Shown here piece by piece: positions 13,355-14,037 of a stretch of 14,037 nt of DNA. The translations under genes were made by a program, and so were the position numbers. The notes under the pieces are model-generated. The model made no database searches. It saw only the letters and a list, made by a program, of their open reading frames with translations, and was not told where the DNA came from. The first letter of the stretch is position 1; every line of letters begins with the position of its first letter. This DNA comes from Atopobium sp. UBA2090 (GTDB lineage: Bacteria; Actinomycetota; Coriobacteriia; Coriobacteriales; Atopobiaceae): NCBI GenBank assembly GCA_002331575.1, contig DCZG01000097.1:1-14037 (forward strand). The letters run 5' to 3'.

Positions 13355-14037
13355 CTAACCCTTCGCGAGCACGAGCTCGCAGTCGATCTCGGCGACGTCG
13401 GCGCCGACGGCGCCGGTGGGGTCGGAGTCCATGACGACGGCATCGGCGTCTGCAAGCGAGCCAAAGCGCAGAAGCCCCGACGCCCCGACCTTGGCGGAGT
13501 CGAGCAGCACATAGGTCTTCCCCGCACAGTCGAGGAAGGCATGCTTGAGCTCGGCCATGGCCGGATAGTTGGTCATGAGGCCGCGCCCGGGGACGTAGGC
13601 CGTGGGACTCACGAAGGCCTTGTCGGGATGGAGCATCTCGAGCGCCGCGAGGGCGAGGGGGCCGCAGGTGTAGCGGTGGCCCTTGCGCAGGGCGCCGCCG
13701 AGCATGACCACGTCCATCGCCGGCATGGAGCGGTCGACGAAGTCCGCGATGGTGAAGTCGTCCGTCACCACCGTGACGCCAGAGCGGCCGCCGAGCGAGC
13801 GCACGAACTCGAGGGCGGTCGTCCCGGAGTCCACGAGAATCGAGTCTCCGTCCGAGACGAGCCTCGCCGCCTCGACGCCGATCGCCCGCTTCGCCTTCAC
13901 GTTCACGTTAACGCGCGTGTCCTGGATCGAGACCGTGAGCGTCTTCGAGAGCGACACGGCGCCTCCGTGGGTGCGGCGGAGCTTGCCGTCCCGCTCGAGC
14001 GCGTCGAGGTCGGCGCGGGCGGTCACGCGAGACACGT
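13355..14037 (-). CDS. DeoR/GlpR-family transcriptional regulator (partial)
   Basis: The gene runs off the right edge, so the N-terminus is missing. The visible part starts in the recognition helix and wing of the DeoR helix-turn-helix (VSRVTARADLDALERDGKLRRTHGGAV). It continues into the sugar-phosphate-binding DeoRC domain, with DGDSILVDSGTTALEF and VTVVTDDFTIADF motifs and a conserved TNYPAMAELKHAFLDCAGKTYVLLDSAKVG segment. Such regulators usually repress sugar-use operons and release DNA on binding a phosphorylated intermediate. The HAD phosphatase follows on the same strand, 61 bases on; its substrate might be the inducer or a related compound. The GTG at 14035 is an internal Val codon and not the start. 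Confidence 0.9.
   Translation of the reverse strand, partial: VSRVTARADLDALERDGKLRRTHGGAVSLSKTLTVSIQDTRVNVNVKAKRAIGVEAARLVSDGDSILVDSGTTALEFVRSLGGRSGVTVVTDDFTIADFVDRSMPAMDVVMLGGALRKGHRYTCGPLALAALEMLHPDKAFVSPTAYVPGRGLMTNYPAMAELKHAFLDCAGKTYVLLDSAKVGASGLLRFGSLADADAVVMDSDPTGAVGADVAEIDCELVLAKG

Noticed and set aside
14033..14035. GTG start for the DeoR-type regulator
   Set aside because: The codon lies inside the helix-turn-helix domain; the family needs about 30 more residues, so the gene continues beyond the window.

Overview
The window comes from a high-GC bacterium. Its genes resemble those of the Coriobacteriia (Olsenella, Collinsella or Eggerthella relatives). This placement is an inference from memory, based on high GC, an NRAMP-related magnesium transporter of the type described from Eggerthella lenta, and anaerobe-type redox genes (flavodiiron protein, DUF362 ferredoxin). 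I did not run a phylogenetic search.

Layout. Bases 1-655 hold no long gene. They contain two strong inverted repeats and then a possible leader region with a -10 box, an 8-codon open reading frame with a good ribosome binding site, and several hairpins. Bases 656-3756 (+) are a two-gene unit: an MgtE-like protein (two PRC-barrel-like domains, MgtE_N, CBS pair, divergent membrane domain), then, two bases later, an NRAMP-family protein with the NRMT (Mg2+ transporter) signature. From 3785 to the right end all genes lie on the minus strand. In window order they are a PRC-barrel protein with an Ala/Lys-rich tail, a YtxH-type membrane protein, a stand-alone cyanophycin-synthetase N-terminal-like domain with a long acidic tail, a CNNM/CorC-type transporter, a DUF362 protein with two [4Fe-4S] motifs, a flavodiiron protein (FprA), a Thr-linker lipoprotein, a Cof-type HAD phosphatase, and a DeoR/GlpR-type regulator cut by the right edge.

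How the genes may work together. Three proteins belong to magnesium-linked families: the MgtE-like protein, the NRMT and the CNNM/CorC protein. The first two probably form a Mg2+ uptake unit in which the MgtE-type cytoplasmic sensor may gate or report for the NRMT channel-like carrier; this is inference. FprA and the DUF362 protein fit O2/NO detoxification and electron transfer in an anaerobe, but each seems to have its own transcription signals. The regulator and HAD phosphatase look like one transcript.

Repeats. A 39-bp element occurs three times without any mismatch (9216-9254, 10722-10760, and 12270-12308 in inverted orientation), each time in a spacer upstream of a minus-strand gene. A second family of three long-armed inverted repeats (109-200, 227-287, 10926-10998) shares a CACGAA core. 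Both look like REP/MITE-type intergenic elements. The most interesting items are the MgtE-like/NRMT pair, its candidate proline-containing leader peptide, and the two repeat families.
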